From Vogesella oryzae (GTDB lineage: Bacteria; Pseudomonadota; Gammaproteobacteria; Burkholderiales; Chromobacteriaceae): DNA of 64,000 bases. This document shows positions 37,267-45,548 of this stretch, piece by piece. Below the pieces are notes generated by a model. It saw only the letters and a list, made by a program, of their open reading frames with translations. It was not told where the DNA came from and did not search any database. Position numbers and translations under genes: made by a program. The stretch covers positions 62,001-126,000 of the forward strand of contig NZ_CADEPL010000002.1 in the NCBI RefSeq assembly GCF_902829295.1. Reading direction: 5' to 3'. Positions within the stretch are counted from its first letter, which is position 1. Every line of letters begins with the position of its first letter.

Positions 37267-37485
37267 TCATGCCTGCTGCCAGTTGGCGGCGGCGTCGAAA
37301 TACACCACCAGAAAATCGACGAAACAGCGCACCTTGGCAGACAAGCCCAGCCGCGGCGGGTACAGCGCCCAGATGTCGGCCAGCGCGCCGTGCCAGTCCG
37401 GCAGCAACTGGCGCAAGCTGCCACTGTACAGGTAGGGGGTGACATCCCACAGCAAGCGCAGCAGCACAGCAGCTTGCGGGCCCAA
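37267..37485 (-). pseudogene. LysR-family regulator, C-terminal remnant
   Basis: The frame reads LWDVTPYLYSGSLRQLLPDW, then ADIWALYPPRLGLSAKVRCFVDFLVVYFD, which is the typical last 60 residues of a LysR effector domain. No DNA-binding domain or start precedes it; upstream sequence is repeat material. It is therefore a degraded leftover and should not be annotated as a functional gene. Confidence 0.75.
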
Positions 37486-37499
37486 CGTTTACCACGCTT

Positions 37500-37546
37500 A
37501 AAAAAGTTGGCCGCTAACCGTCATAGCGTTGCGGCCAACCTTTTTT
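37500..37546. terminator. Repeat-word inverted pair with A- and T-runs, between LysR remnant and YitT gene
   Basis: GTTGGCCGC (37506-37514) pairs with GCGGCCAAC (37531-37539), flanked by six As on the left and six Ts on the right, so it works in either direction. It reaches the last codons of the YitT gene (stop at 37545-37547), for which it is the likely terminator. Confidence 0.8.
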
Positions 37547-38183
37547 ACGATGCCGCGATGTAGCGATCCGGCCGGTGATAAAAGCCGATCACCAGGCTCA
37601 TCGCCGCAGCGCCGATCAGCGAGCCGATCAATTGCGGCAGGCTGCACAGCAGCAGCGATGCCAGCAGGATCAGCAGGTCGATGCCGAATTGCAGCTTGCC
37701 GGCACGCAGGCCGTAGCGTTGCTGCACGTACAGCGCCAGGATGTTGATGCCGCCGACGCTGGCCTTGTGGCGGAACAGCGCGATCAGCCCCATGCCGAGC
37801 AGCAGCCCGCCAAGCAGGCCGGTGAAATAGGGGTTGAGATGGCCGGCAAACGGAAACAGCTGGCGGCATTCGCCCGACAGCAGCGACACCAGCGCCACGC
37901 AGACAAAGGTGCGCACGGTAAACGCCACGCCCATGTGGCGCAGTGCCAGCCAGTAGAACGGCAGGTTGATCAGGAAGAACAGCCAGCCGAATGGTGCCAG
38001 CCCCTGGTAGTGCAGCAGGAAGGCGATACCGGCGGTGCCGCCGGTGAGCAGGCCGGCCTGCACGAACATGGCCATGCCGAAGCCGATGAAGGAGGTGCCG
38101 ATCAGGATGGCGAGCAGGTCTTCTGCTCGGCTGTGTGCCAGCGGATTGTGTCCGCTTGTCAGGCGCGGGGAGTCGGTAGTCAT
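37545..38183 (-). CDS. YitT family membrane protein
   Basis: The 212-residue inner-membrane protein has five or six hydrophobic helices and the YitT (DUF161) features: GMAMFVQAGLLTGGTAGIAFLLHY near residues 36-59 and ALFRHKASVGGINILALYVQQRYGLRAGKLQFGIDLLI near 135-172. The C-terminal cytosolic domain of longer members is absent, as in the short proteobacterial form. The transport substrate is unknown. It is a single gene ended by the repeat hairpin. Confidence 0.88.
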   Translation of the reverse strand: MTTDSPRLTSGHNPLAHSRAEDLLAILIGTSFIGFGMAMFVQAGLLTGGTAGIAFLLHYQGLAPFGWLFFLINLPFYWLALRHMGVAFTVRTFVCVALVSLLSGECRQLFPFAGHLNPYFTGLLGGLLLGMGLIALFRHKASVGGINILALYVQQRYGLRAGKLQFGIDLLILLASLLLCSLPQLIGSLIGAAAMSLVIGFYHRPDRYIAAS

Positions 38184-38366
38184 GGGTGGATACCGTGGAG
38201 CGAATGGTCAGAAACGGCGCGCCGGGTAAGGGCGCCGCGCTACTGAAAATCGCATGCAAGAAGCCTGCCAGTGCCCGCTGCGGCCAAGCTTATAGCCGAT
38301 TATTCCTTCCCTCCGGCCGCATGTTTGCCTACAACGCAAACACCCCCCTTTGTTGCGGAGCCGATC

Positions 38367-38528
38367 ATGCCTGTGCTGTTGCTTGCTGTTTTTCTGCTTG
38401 CCGCCTGCGGCCCCAGCGGCAAGATCGCGGAGCCGCAACGCCAGGACCTGGACAAGGCCAAGGCGGTGCAGCAATCGGTAGACAGTTACCAGCAGAACCT
38501 GCAGCAACACATCGATGCCAGCCAGTAG
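38367..38528 (+). CDS. Small hypothetical lipoprotein
   Basis: A 53-residue lipoprotein (LLAVFLLAAC, cysteine 14) followed by a short hydrophilic helix, KIAEPQRQDLDKAKAVQQSVDSYQQNLQQHIDASQ, that could form a coiled coil. GGAGCCGATC precedes the ATG. The next gene starts 27 bases later, so the pair is probably one transcript. Function unknown. Confidence 0.7.
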   Translation: MPVLLLAVFLLAACGPSGKIAEPQRQDLDKAKAVQQSVDSYQQNLQQHIDASQ

Positions 38529-38555
38529 GCGCCGCCGGGGCGGAAGGAGAGCATC

Positions 38556-38921
38556 ATGATCGAGCAATTGGCCAGCACGGCGGTGCAGATCGTTGCCGTG
38601 CGGGTAAGCGGCACCCTGCACGACGCCGATTACCGGCTGCTGGAGCAGCTGATGGACAAGGCGCTGCATCACCACCAGCGCCTGGCGCGGCTGTATATCC
38701 AGTTTGAAGACTTTCACGGCTGGGACCTGCATGCCGCCTGGGATGACCTGAAATTCGGCACCCGGCACTACGCTGATCTGGAGCGCATCGTGCTGGTGGG
38801 AGAGCTGCGCTCCATGCCGTGGATGGTGCGGCTGTTACGGCTGTTCAGCCGCGCCGAGGTGCGCGGCTTTCCGCTGGCCGAGGTGCCGGAAGCCTGGGCC
38901 TGGCTGCACCAGGATATCTGA
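38556..38921 (+). CDS. SpoIIAA-like / STAS-fold protein
   Basis: The 121-residue protein has the SpoIIAA-like pattern common in proteobacteria: ARLYIQFEDFHGWDLHAAWDDLKFGTRHYADLERIVLVGE and PWMVRLLRLFSRAEVRGFPLAEVPEAWAWL. The fold is used in anti-sigma antagonists and lipid-binding proteins; no role is known here. GCGGAAGGAGAGCATC before the ATG is a strong ribosome site. Confidence 0.82.
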   Translation: MIEQLASTAVQIVAVRVSGTLHDADYRLLEQLMDKALHHHQRLARLYIQFEDFHGWDLHAAWDDLKFGTRHYADLERIVLVGELRSMPWMVRLLRLFSRAEVRGFPLAEVPEAWAWLHQDI

Positions 38922-39262
38922 GCCGCCAGTACGCAGCATCCGCAGCTGGACTTTACTGCCGCGCCCGATCTCGACTGCATGCCGCAGTAAACCAGCCGCC
39001 ATGCCGCCGGCACCGGCGAGCCGTTCGCCGCCGACAGCATGCCGTGGAACAGTTATCAACAGGACAGCCGCTTCGGCGTAAGTTATCAACAGCTGGGCGA
39101 GTGTGGCGTGCGCAGCTGGGACAGGGCGTCGACGACACGGCGAGCCTGGACTATTGGCACGGCCAGCCCGGCAGCCAGGACCAAACTCGCGGAACAGAGC
39201 GTTGCTTGCATGCTGCCGGTATTGGCGGGATCATCGCCGCCCCCACCCGACCGGATTGCCCC
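38922..39262. other. Degraded 340-base stretch without a functional gene
   Basis: No frame here has a start, signal and family. One frame (from about 39003) reads GTGEPFAADSMPWNSYQQDS, then RFGVSYQQLGE, which looks like decayed coding sequence with a stop in the same frame at about 38990. AGTTATCAACAG occurs twice, at 39051-39062 and 39081-39092. I cannot name the parent gene. Confidence 0.55.
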
Positions 39263-39727
39263 CTGAACTCGCTTTACCTCCCGCTGGCCTTCATCATCGG
39301 CATCGTGATTCCGCTGCAGGCGGCCATCAACAACCAGCTCAAACTGCTGATCGGCGGCAGTCCGATCCTGGCGGCGCTGGTGTCGTTCCTGGTCGGCTCG
39401 GTGACGCTGGTGCTTGCCGCGCTGCTCACCGGCCAGCGCTGGCTAGGGTTGGCCGCCTTACCCAAGGCCGAGTGGTGGATGCTGACCGGCGGCGCGCTGG
39501 GTGCGCTGTTCGTGTTCGGCACCACTTTGCTGGCACCGCGCCTCGGCGTGGCGGTGATGCTGTCGCTGATCATCGCCGGCCAGGTGTGCGCCTCGCTGCT
39601 GTTCGACCGTTACGGCTGGCTGGGCATGCCGCTGAAAGAGATCAACAGCTGGCGCCTGCTGGGCGCGGCGCTGGTGATCGCCGGCGTGCTGCTGGTCAAC
39701 CTCGGCGACAAGCTCGGCAAAGGCTGA
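39263..39727 (+). CDS. DMT-superfamily membrane protein (YdcZ/DUF606-like), start unclear
   Basis: The 154-residue protein has the DUF606 features: LYLPLAFIIGIVIPLQAAINNQLKLLIG at the start, a GGALGALFVFGTTLLAPRLG helix and INSWRLLGAALVIAGVLLVNLGD at the end, with four to five helices. Homologues begin M-N-x-L-Y, and here the aligned codon is CTG at 39263, with no good ribosome site. The nearest in-frame standard alternative is TTG at 39206. Either the start is non-standard or the ATG has been lost and the gene is failing. The degraded stretch just upstream supports the second view. Confidence 0.65.
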   Translation: MNSLYLPLAFIIGIVIPLQAAINNQLKLLIGGSPILAALVSFLVGSVTLVLAALLTGQRWLGLAALPKAEWWMLTGGALGALFVFGTTLLAPRLGVAVMLSLIIAGQVCASLLFDRYGWLGMPLKEINSWRLLGAALVIAGVLLVNLGDKLGKG

Positions 39728-39948
39728 GGCCCATCGCGGTGGCGCGCGTTTCACGTGGAACGCGCGCCGCTGCCTGCGAGCCGGCGCTGGCTTGTTGCGT
39801 CGCACACCACTGCCCCTCAACACACAGCTTGGCCGCAACGCTGATCCGCCATGGCTCAAGGACACGCGGATACATTTCCGCCGCACGCCTTAGCTGCACT
39901 GCAACAAAGTTATGGCTATGCTGGTAAAAACCGTTTCCGGAGCCAGCC

Positions 39949-42327
39949 ATGCCCAGTGCCACCCTGTTCCACGATCTCAACGCCTACCTCGCCGATGCCT
40001 GGCAACGCAGCATCCTGACGCTGGACGTGCTGCGCGAACGCGGCGATGTCTATCTGGAGCATCACGCCGACGGCAAACCGCCGGTGCTGGCCTTCGACTA
40101 CAGCATCATCATGGATGGCCGCAAGCTGCCGCAGCCGGTGAACTACGCGCTGGCGGCGATCCAGCCGCCGCCCGGCAGCCCGGCCACCGATCCGGACAAG
40201 CGCCCGTTCGTGGTGATCGACCCGCGCGCCGGCCACGGCCCGGGCATCGGCGGCTTCAAGATGGACAGCGAGATCGGCATCGCCTTGCGTCAGGGCCACC
40301 CGTGCTACTTCGTAATGTTCTTCCCGCAGCCGGAGCCCGGCCAGACCATCGAGTGCGTGCTGCAGGCGGAAAAAGCCTTCCTGGACCGCATCAACAGCCT
40401 GCACCACGGCCACAGCGGCAAACCGTTCGTGATCGGCAACTGCCAGGGCGGCTGGGCGCTGGCGCTGCTGGCCGCCACCGCGCCGGACAAGGTTGGCCCC
40501 ATCCTGCTGGCCGGTTCGCCGCTGGCGTACTGGTCCGGGGTGCAGGGCAAGCACCCGCTGCGCTATAGCGGCGGCCTGACCGGCGGCACCTGGGGCGCGT
40601 CGCTGGCCGGTGATCTGGGCGGCGGGCTGTTCGACGGCGCGCACCTGGTCAGCAACTTCGAGAACCTCGACCCGGCCAACACGCTGTGGAAAAAACCGTA
40701 CCGGCTGTATGCGCAGGTGGACAGCGAGCGCGAGCGTTTTCTGGAGTTCGAACGCTGGTGGGGCGGCCATTTCATGCTCGGCAAACAGGAGATGGAGTGG
40801 ATCACGCAGAACCTGTTCGTCGGCAACCATCTGGCCGCCGGCGACATCGAGCTGGAACAGGGCAATAGCCGCGTCGACCTGCGCAATATCCGCTCCCCGA
40901 TCATCGTGTTCGCCAGCTGGGGCGACAACATCACCCCGCCGCAACAGGCGCTGAACTGGGTGATGGACCTGTATCACAGCAGCGACGAGATCCGCGCCAA
41001 CGAGCAGACCATCGTCTACTGCCTGCACGAGCAGGTAGGGCATCTGGGCATCTTCGTCTCCGCCGGCGTGGCCAACCGCGAGCACAGCGAGCTGGCCAGC
41101 GCGCTGGACCTGATCGACGTGCTGCCGCCGGGACTGTACGAGGCGGTGATTACCGATACCCATCCGGAAACGCCGGGGCTGGACTACCTGCAGGGCCGCT
41201 ATCTGGTGCGCTTCGAACCGCGCGAGATTGCCGACATCGCCGCGCTGGACGATGGCCGCGACGACGAGCAGGCATTCGAGGTGGTGCGCCGCGTCGCCGA
41301 AATCAACCAGCAGCTGTACGACAGCTTTGTGTCGCCGTGGCTGCGCGCGCTGATCAAGCCGGCGCAGGCCGAAGCGCTGCGCGTGCTGCATCCGGCACGC
41401 CAGGAGCGGCTATGGCTGTCCAGCTACAACCCGTGGCTGGCCTGGCTGCCGCGCACCGCCGCCCAGGTGCGCAGCCAGCGTCGCCCGGTGGCCGCCGACA
41501 ACCTGTTCTGGCAATGGCAGCAACAAGGCAGCAAGCTGGTGGCCGAGGCGCTGGAGCAATGGGGCGAGTGGCGCGACCACTGCTTCGAGCAGACCTTCCA
41601 GCTGCTGTACGGCGCGCCGTGGCTGCGTGCCGCCGTCGGTCTGCCGCCGGCAGCCGGCTGGCAGCGCGAAGCGCAATCCGGCCGTTGGGAGCGCGAGGAA
41701 ATGCTGCGCCTGAAGCGCGCCGAGCTGGAACAGCACTACACCGCCGGCTCGCCGTTCGACGGCCTGCTGCGGCTGCTGGTGTACACCGCCATCGGCACCG
41801 GCGTGGTGGATGTACGCCCGTTCAACGCCATTCGCCGCCTGATGTCGGAAACGCCGCTGGGCGAGGGCGTGGCGCTGCCGGCGCTGAAAGACAGCATCCG
41901 CCGCCAGACCTGGCTGGTGCGCAACGATGCCGAGCGCGCGCTGGACACACTGGGCAGCCTATTGATCGAACCACAGCAACGCCAGCACGCGCTGGACCTG
42001 GCCTGGCATCTGCTGGGCATCGCCGGCCAGATCAGCGAGGAAAAACAGGCACGGCTGGCGCGCGTCGCCGCGGCACTGCAACTGGCGGGCCCCAGCCCGC
42101 AAGCGGGCGAGGTGCAGCAGGCAGCCACTAGCGCAGAACCGGCTACCACGCCCGCCGCGGTGGCGACCCCGCCTGCGGCCGACAGCGTAGCGCCCAAGCC
42201 GGCACGCCAGCCCGCCGCCAGACGCGCCCCGCCCGCCAGCAAACCGGCAGCCAAGCCTGCATCCAGCAACGCCGCCAAACCGGCAACGACCCGCAGCCGC
42301 CGCAAGCCGGCGCCGGACGCGGAATAA
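39949..42327 (+). CDS. DUF3141 / PhaC-like alpha-beta hydrolase with a basic KPA-rich tail
   Basis: The 792-residue protein has an alpha/beta hydrolase core: FVVIDPRAGHGPGIGGFK near residues 84-101, and a lipase-like box GNCQGGW near residue 163-169 with cysteine in the nucleophile position, as in polyhydroxyalkanoate synthases. Candidate catalytic acid (SWGDNITPP, near 325) and histidine (EQVGHLGIF, near 365) follow. The last 80 residues are Ala/Pro/Lys/Arg-rich (KPAAKPAS, KPATTRSRRKPA), like the tails of granule- and DNA-binding phasins. DUF3141 has no established reaction; PHA synthesis or turnover is plausible only by resemblance. No phaC, phaA or phaB adjoins it. Confidence 0.85.
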   Translation: MPSATLFHDLNAYLADAWQRSILTLDVLRERGDVYLEHHADGKPPVLAFDYSIIMDGRKLPQPVNYALAAIQPPPGSPATDPDKRPFVVIDPRAGHGPGIGGFKMDSEIGIALRQGHPCYFVMFFPQPEPGQTIECVLQAEKAFLDRINSLHHGHSGKPFVIGNCQGGWALALLAATAPDKVGPILLAGSPLAYWSGVQGKHPLRYSGGLTGGTWGASLAGDLGGGLFDGAHLVSNFENLDPANTLWKKPYRLYAQVDSERERFLEFERWWGGHFMLGKQEMEWITQNLFVGNHLAAGDIELEQGNSRVDLRNIRSPIIVFASWGDNITPPQQALNWVMDLYHSSDEIRANEQTIVYCLHEQVGHLGIFVSAGVANREHSELASALDLIDVLPPGLYEAVITDTHPETPGLDYLQGRYLVRFEPREIADIAALDDGRDDEQAFEVVRRVAEINQQLYDSFVSPWLRALIKPAQAEALRVLHPARQERLWLSSYNPWLAWLPRTAAQVRSQRRPVAADNLFWQWQQQGSKLVAEALEQWGEWRDHCFEQTFQLLYGAPWLRAAVGLPPAAGWQREAQSGRWEREEMLRLKRAELEQHYTAGSPFDGLLRLLVYTAIGTGVVDVRPFNAIRRLMSETPLGEGVALPALKDSIRRQTWLVRNDAERALDTLGSLLIEPQQRQHALDLAWHLLGIAGQISEEKQARLARVAAALQLAGPSPQAGEVQQAATSAEPATTPAAVATPPAADSVAPKPARQPAARRAPPASKPAAKPASSNAAKPATTRSRRKPAPDAE

Positions 42328-42339
42328 GCGTCATCACAA

Positions 42340-42372
42340 CTTGCGGCCAACCCATGCCGGGTTGGCCGCAAG
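42340..42372. terminator. Repeat-word terminator after the DUF3141 gene
   Basis: CTTGCGGCCAACCC (42340-42353) and its exact reverse complement (42359-42372) make a 14-bp stem with loop ATGCC, 13 bases past the stop. No long T-run follows. Confidence 0.75.
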
Positions 42373-42468
42373 CGGTTGAAGCATCAGTATTTTTCAACCG
42401 CCACACTGCCAACAGCCACTATGCTGAAGTCTTACCGGCACGCAGCCGGACAGACAGGAGTCAGCAGC

Positions 42469-42837
42469 ATGAACAACCCGGTTGGCTGGTTTGAAATCTA
42501 CGTGCAGGACATGCCGCGCGCGGTGCGCTTCTACCAGGCCGTGCTGCAGCTGCCGCTGGAGCAGCTGAACTTCCCCGGCATGGCGATGTGGACTTTCCCG
42601 ATGCTGCCGGATGGCAAGGGTGCCTCCGGCGCACTGGTGCACATGGCGGGCCGCGCCTCCGGCGGCAATAGCGTAATGGTGTATTTCAGCTGCGGCGACT
42701 GCGCCGAAGAAGCGGGCCGTATCGAAGCGGGCGGCGGCAAGCTGTTGCAGGCCAAGATGGCCATCGGCGAATACGGCTTCATCGCGCTGGGGCAGGACCC
42801 GGACGGCAACAGCTTCGGTCTGCATTCCATGCAATAG
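42469..42837 (+). CDS. VOC (glyoxalase/bleomycin-resistance) family protein
   Basis: The 122-residue protein has the vicinal-oxygen-chelate fold: VGWFEIYVQDMPRAVRFYQAVL, then WTFPMLPDG and MAIGEYGFIALGQDPDGNSFGLHS, the last with the metal-ligand glutamate/histidine region. Similar proteins bind small molecules or act as lyases; substrate unknown. ACAGGAGTCAGCAGC before the ATG at 42469 supports the start. The frame extending to 42376 overlaps repeat sequence and is rejected. Confidence 0.85.
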   Translation: MNNPVGWFEIYVQDMPRAVRFYQAVLQLPLEQLNFPGMAMWTFPMLPDGKGASGALVHMAGRASGGNSVMVYFSCGDCAEEAGRIEAGGGKLLQAKMAIGEYGFIALGQDPDGNSFGLHSMQ

Positions 42838-42857
42838 CCCGCTGGCAGTGTCTCGCT

Positions 42858-42883
42858 GCGGCCAACCTCGACAAGTTGGCCGC
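42858..42883. repeat. Inverted pair of the repeat word after the VOC gene
   Basis: GCGGCCAAC (42858-42866) and GTTGGCCGC (42875-42883) can pair over 9 bp across an 8-base loop, between the VOC and DUF3291 genes. Confidence 0.7.
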
Positions 42884-42943
42884 TTGCATTTTGCCAACGT
42901 CATCTCCACCTGTGGCGGACAGCCACCCGCACAGGAACTCGCC

Positions 42944-43408
42944 ATGTCCGCCTATCACCTCGCGCAACTGAATATCGCCACCCTGCTGGCACCACTGGAT
43001 TCGCCGCAGCTGGCCGATTTCGTCGCCAACCTGCAGCGCATCAACAGCCTGGGCGAGAGCGCGCCCGGCTTTGTCTGGCGGCTGCAGGACGAAGCCGGCG
43101 ATGCCACCGCGCTGCGTCCGTTCGGCGACGAGGTGATCGTGAATATGTCGCTGTGGTACAGCCTCGAGGCACTGGGCGACTTCGTCTACCGCAGCGAGCA
43201 CGTGGATTTCTTCCGCCGCCGCCGCGAGTGGTTCAGCCGCATGGCCGAGGCCGCCAGCGTGCTGTGGTGGGTGCCGGCCGGACATATCCCGACGCTGCAG
43301 GAAGCGGCCGACAAACTGGCGCAGCTGCGCCGTGATGGCCCGTCGGCCGGGGCATTCAGCTACGCGCGGCCGTTTCCGCCGCCGGTGGCCGGTGCCGGTA
43401 CCGCCTGA
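42944..43408 (+). CDS. DUF3291 family protein
   Basis: The 154-residue protein has the DUF3291 (dimeric alpha-beta barrel) pattern: YHLAQLNIATLLAPLDSPQLADFVANLQRIN, then GFVWRLQDEAGDATALRP and NMSLWYSLEALGDFVYRS. Related to monooxygenase-like barrels; no reaction is known. CACAGGAACTCGCC precedes the ATG at 42944. It is a single gene on the plus strand. Confidence 0.82.
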   Translation: MSAYHLAQLNIATLLAPLDSPQLADFVANLQRINSLGESAPGFVWRLQDEAGDATALRPFGDEVIVNMSLWYSLEALGDFVYRSEHVDFFRRRREWFSRMAEAASVLWWVPAGHIPTLQEAADKLAQLRRDGPSAGAFSYARPFPPPVAGAGTA

Positions 43409-43503
43409 GCCGCGGCTTGCTTCCGCTGGCGGCTGCCCGTAGAATGCGCGGCTTCCGCTTTTTTGGCGGAATTTGTTGCCAATTCAATGCGTTAGGGATA
43501 GCC

Positions 43504-43908
43504 GTGGCCGATATCGACCGCCTCGATACCTGGATCAAGTACAAGAACGGGCTGTGCAGCGACTGCATGGCCTCCTGCTGCACCATGCCGGTGGAAGTCA
43601 AGCTGCCGGACCTGGTGCGCATCGGCGTGGTCGACGAGTTCGAGCTGGATGAACCGATCAAGAACATCGCCAAACGGCTGGAAAAACAGCGCATCATCCA
43701 GCATTTCAACTTCAAGCACGGGGTGTTTACCCTGGCGCAGCGTTCCAATGGCGACTGCCTGTACCTGGATGCCAAGTCCCGCTTGTGCACCATCTACGAA
43801 CAGCGGCCGAACACCTGTCGCAACCATCCCAAGATCGGCCCGCGCCCGGGCTATTGCGCCTATCGCCGCAATCCGGCGCATGGCCGCAAGGTAGCCACGC
43901 ATGACTGA
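43504..43908 (+). CDS. YkgJ-family cysteine-cluster protein
   Basis: The 134-residue protein has the zinc/iron-chelating cysteine cluster of the YkgJ/UPF0153 family: CSDCMASCC near residues 18-26, [15 protein letters not shown] near 97-111 and a C-terminal YCAY. Ligands are probably a metal ion; function unknown. The start is GTG at 43504, preceded by TTAGGGATAGCC; an ATG further upstream lies in unrelated sequence. The 3' end overlaps the VF530 gene by 8 bases, so the two are translated together. Confidence 0.85.
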   Translation: MADIDRLDTWIKYKNGLCSDCMASCCTMPVEVKLPDLVRIGVVDEFELDEPIKNIAKRLEKQRIIQHFNFKHGVFTLAQRSNGDCLYLDAKSRLCTIYEQRPNTCRNHPKIGPRPGYCAYRRNPAHGRKVATHD

Positions 43909-44185
43909 CAAACAGGCCAACAACCCGCTGCACGGCATCACGCTGGAGGCGCAGCTCACCGAGCTGGTGCGCCACTATGGTTGGCCGCAGCTGGGCCAGC
44001 TGGTGAAAATCCGCTGCTTCAACAGCGACCCCAGCATCAAGTCCAGCCTGACCTTCCTGCGCCGGACACCGTGGGCGCGCGAACAGGTGGAGGCGCTGTA
44101 CCTGCGCATGGTCAGCCCCAAGCCGGCGGCGACTCCCCGTGGCCCGGCACCCCGCGTGCTGTTTGCCGGCAAAAGCCGTTCCTAG
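43901..44185 (+). CDS. VF530-family small DNA-binding-like protein
   Basis: The 94-residue protein belongs to the VF530 (DUF2132) family: [55 protein letters not shown]. The Vibrio fischeri member has a helical fold proposed to bind DNA; that is family knowledge. It follows the YkgJ gene with an 8-base overlap, which suggests a shared role. A GTTGGCCGCAG word falls at 43979-43990, in the tryptophan-proline part of the coding sequence. Confidence 0.9.
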   Translation: MTDKQANNPLHGITLEAQLTELVRHYGWPQLGQLVKIRCFNSDPSIKSSLTFLRRTPWAREQVEALYLRMVSPKPAATPRGPAPRVLFAGKSRS

Positions 44186-44322
44186 CCTCTTGCAAAACGC
44201 ATAATCCGGCACCATGTGCAGCGGGAACCTCCCAACCGGAGGCCATCCCAACCGTTGACGATCCGACCCGGCGGCCATCACGCCGGACTCGGCTCTTCGC
44301 CGACATTCAGCATGGAGTCGCG

Positions 44323-44931
44323 ATGAAACTGTATTACTCCCCCGGTGCCTGCTCGCTGTCCCCGCATATCGCCCTGGCCGAATCCGGCCTGCCGTACACC
44401 TTCGAGAAGGTGAACCTGCGCGCCGAGCCGCGCCTGACCGAAAGCGGTGCCGATTACCGCGCGCTGAACCCGAAAGGCTATGTGCCGGCGCTGCAGCTGG
44501 ACAATGGCGAGTTCCTCACCGAAGGCCCGGCGCTGCTGCAATACATCGCCGATCAGGTGCCGGAACGTCAGCTGGTGCCGGCCAACGGCACCATGGCGCG
44601 CTACCGGCTGCAGGAAATGCTCAACTTCCTGTCCACCGAGGTACACAAGGGCTTTGCGCCGCTGTTCCGTAGCCAGGATGACACCGTGAAAGAGGCGGCC
44701 TGGCAGCAACTGACCACCCGTTTCGACATGCTGGCGCAAGTGCTGGCCAAGCAGGACTACCTGCTGGGCGACAGCTACAGCGTGGCCGACGGCTACCTGT
44801 TCACCTGCCTGTCGTGGACCAAGTACCTGAACCGCAGCCTGGACGCCTGGCCGGTGCTGCAGGCCTACGTTGGCCGCATCGGCGAGCGCCCGGCGGTGAT
44901 GCGCGCGATGCAGGAAGAAGGCCTGCTGTAA
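44323..44931 (+). CDS. Glutathione S-transferase
   Basis: The 202-residue beta-class GST has the N-terminal thioredoxin-like domain MKLYYSPGACSLSPHIALAE with catalytic cysteine 10 (the beta-class signature), PALQLDNGEFLTEGPALLQYIA near residues 55-76, and an all-helical C-terminal domain ending in VADGYLFTCLSW. It conjugates glutathione to electrophiles and reduces peroxides. The normal length and the ATG at 44323 support the start. It ends at its own terminator (44950-44971). Confidence 0.93.
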   Translation: MKLYYSPGACSLSPHIALAESGLPYTFEKVNLRAEPRLTESGADYRALNPKGYVPALQLDNGEFLTEGPALLQYIADQVPERQLVPANGTMARYRLQEMLNFLSTEVHKGFAPLFRSQDDTVKEAAWQQLTTRFDMLAQVLAKQDYLLGDSYSVADGYLFTCLSWTKYLNRSLDAWPVLQAYVGRIGERPAVMRAMQEEGLL

Positions 44932-44949
44932 GCAGCCGCCTGCCGCGAC

Positions 44950-44971
44950 ACACCCCGCACGTGCGGGGTGT
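44950..44971 (+). terminator. Intrinsic terminator after the glutathione S-transferase gene
   Basis: ACACCCCGCAC directly followed by its reverse complement GTGCGGGGTGT folds into a strong GC stem, then TTTT begins within the stem end and continues. It lies 19 bases after the stop. Confidence 0.8.
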
Positions 44972-45016
44972 TTTGCTTTCTGGCAGCATCGCCGTTTCAC
45001 CTTGCAGGAGCACGCC

Positions 45017-45349
45017 ATGAGCAAACTGGTAGACGTGGACGGCCTGATCGCCGCCCAGCGCGATTTCGCCGCGGTCCGCGACTGGCAGCCGTATCACACG
45101 CCGCGCAACCTGATGCTGGCGCTGGCCGGCGAAGTGGGCGAGCTGGCCGAGATTTTCCAGTGGAAAACCGATGCCGAGGCCGCCAGCATGGCGGCCAACC
45201 CCGCCGAGTTCACCCACCTGCAGGAAGAGCTGGCCGACGTGCTGATGTACCTGGTGCGGCTGGCCGATGTCTGCGGTGTCGATCTCGATGCCGCCGCCCG
45301 CGACAAGCTGGCCAAGAACGCGCAGAAATATCCGCCACCGGCCGCCTGA
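45017..45349 (+). CDS. MazG-like nucleotide pyrophosphohydrolase (dCTPase-type)
   Basis: The 110-residue all-helical protein matches the RS21-C6/MazG-like group: YHTPRNLMLALAGEVGELAEIFQW near residues 31-54 and HLQEELADVLMYLVRLADVCGVDLD near 72-96 supply the glutamate/aspartate metal ligands. Enzymes of this group hydrolyse non-canonical or excess dNTPs to monophosphates. TGCAGGAGCACGCC precedes the ATG at 45017. A single gene, length normal. Confidence 0.9.
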   Translation: MSKLVDVDGLIAAQRDFAAVRDWQPYHTPRNLMLALAGEVGELAEIFQWKTDAEAASMAANPAEFTHLQEELADVLMYLVRLADVCGVDLDAAARDKLAKNAQKYPPPAA

Positions 45350-45548
45350 ACACGCGCCCCTGCCGCCGCCACGGCGCGGGCGATGGTGACGCAAACAAAC
45401 CGATACGCCGCCATTTGCTGCCGTTATTTATTGAAATATCCGATCAGCAAACAGCCGCAACCGCAAAAGCCAATGGCATTGGCAATGCTTGAAGCATGGT
45501 TTTAAAGCAACTGCTAACATCTTATTTTCAAACATTTTCCTGGTAGCC

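Noticed and set aside
39051-39092. Two AGTTATCAACAG repeats resembling DnaA boxes
   Set aside because: They differ from TTATCCACA at a critical position, number only two, and occur in decayed coding-like sequence; no origin genes are near.
38819-39262. Upstream extension of the DUF606 gene as a 302-codon protein
   Set aside because: The extension overlaps the SpoIIAA-like gene in another frame, is Arg/Ala low complexity, and homologues begin at the position of the CTG at 39263.
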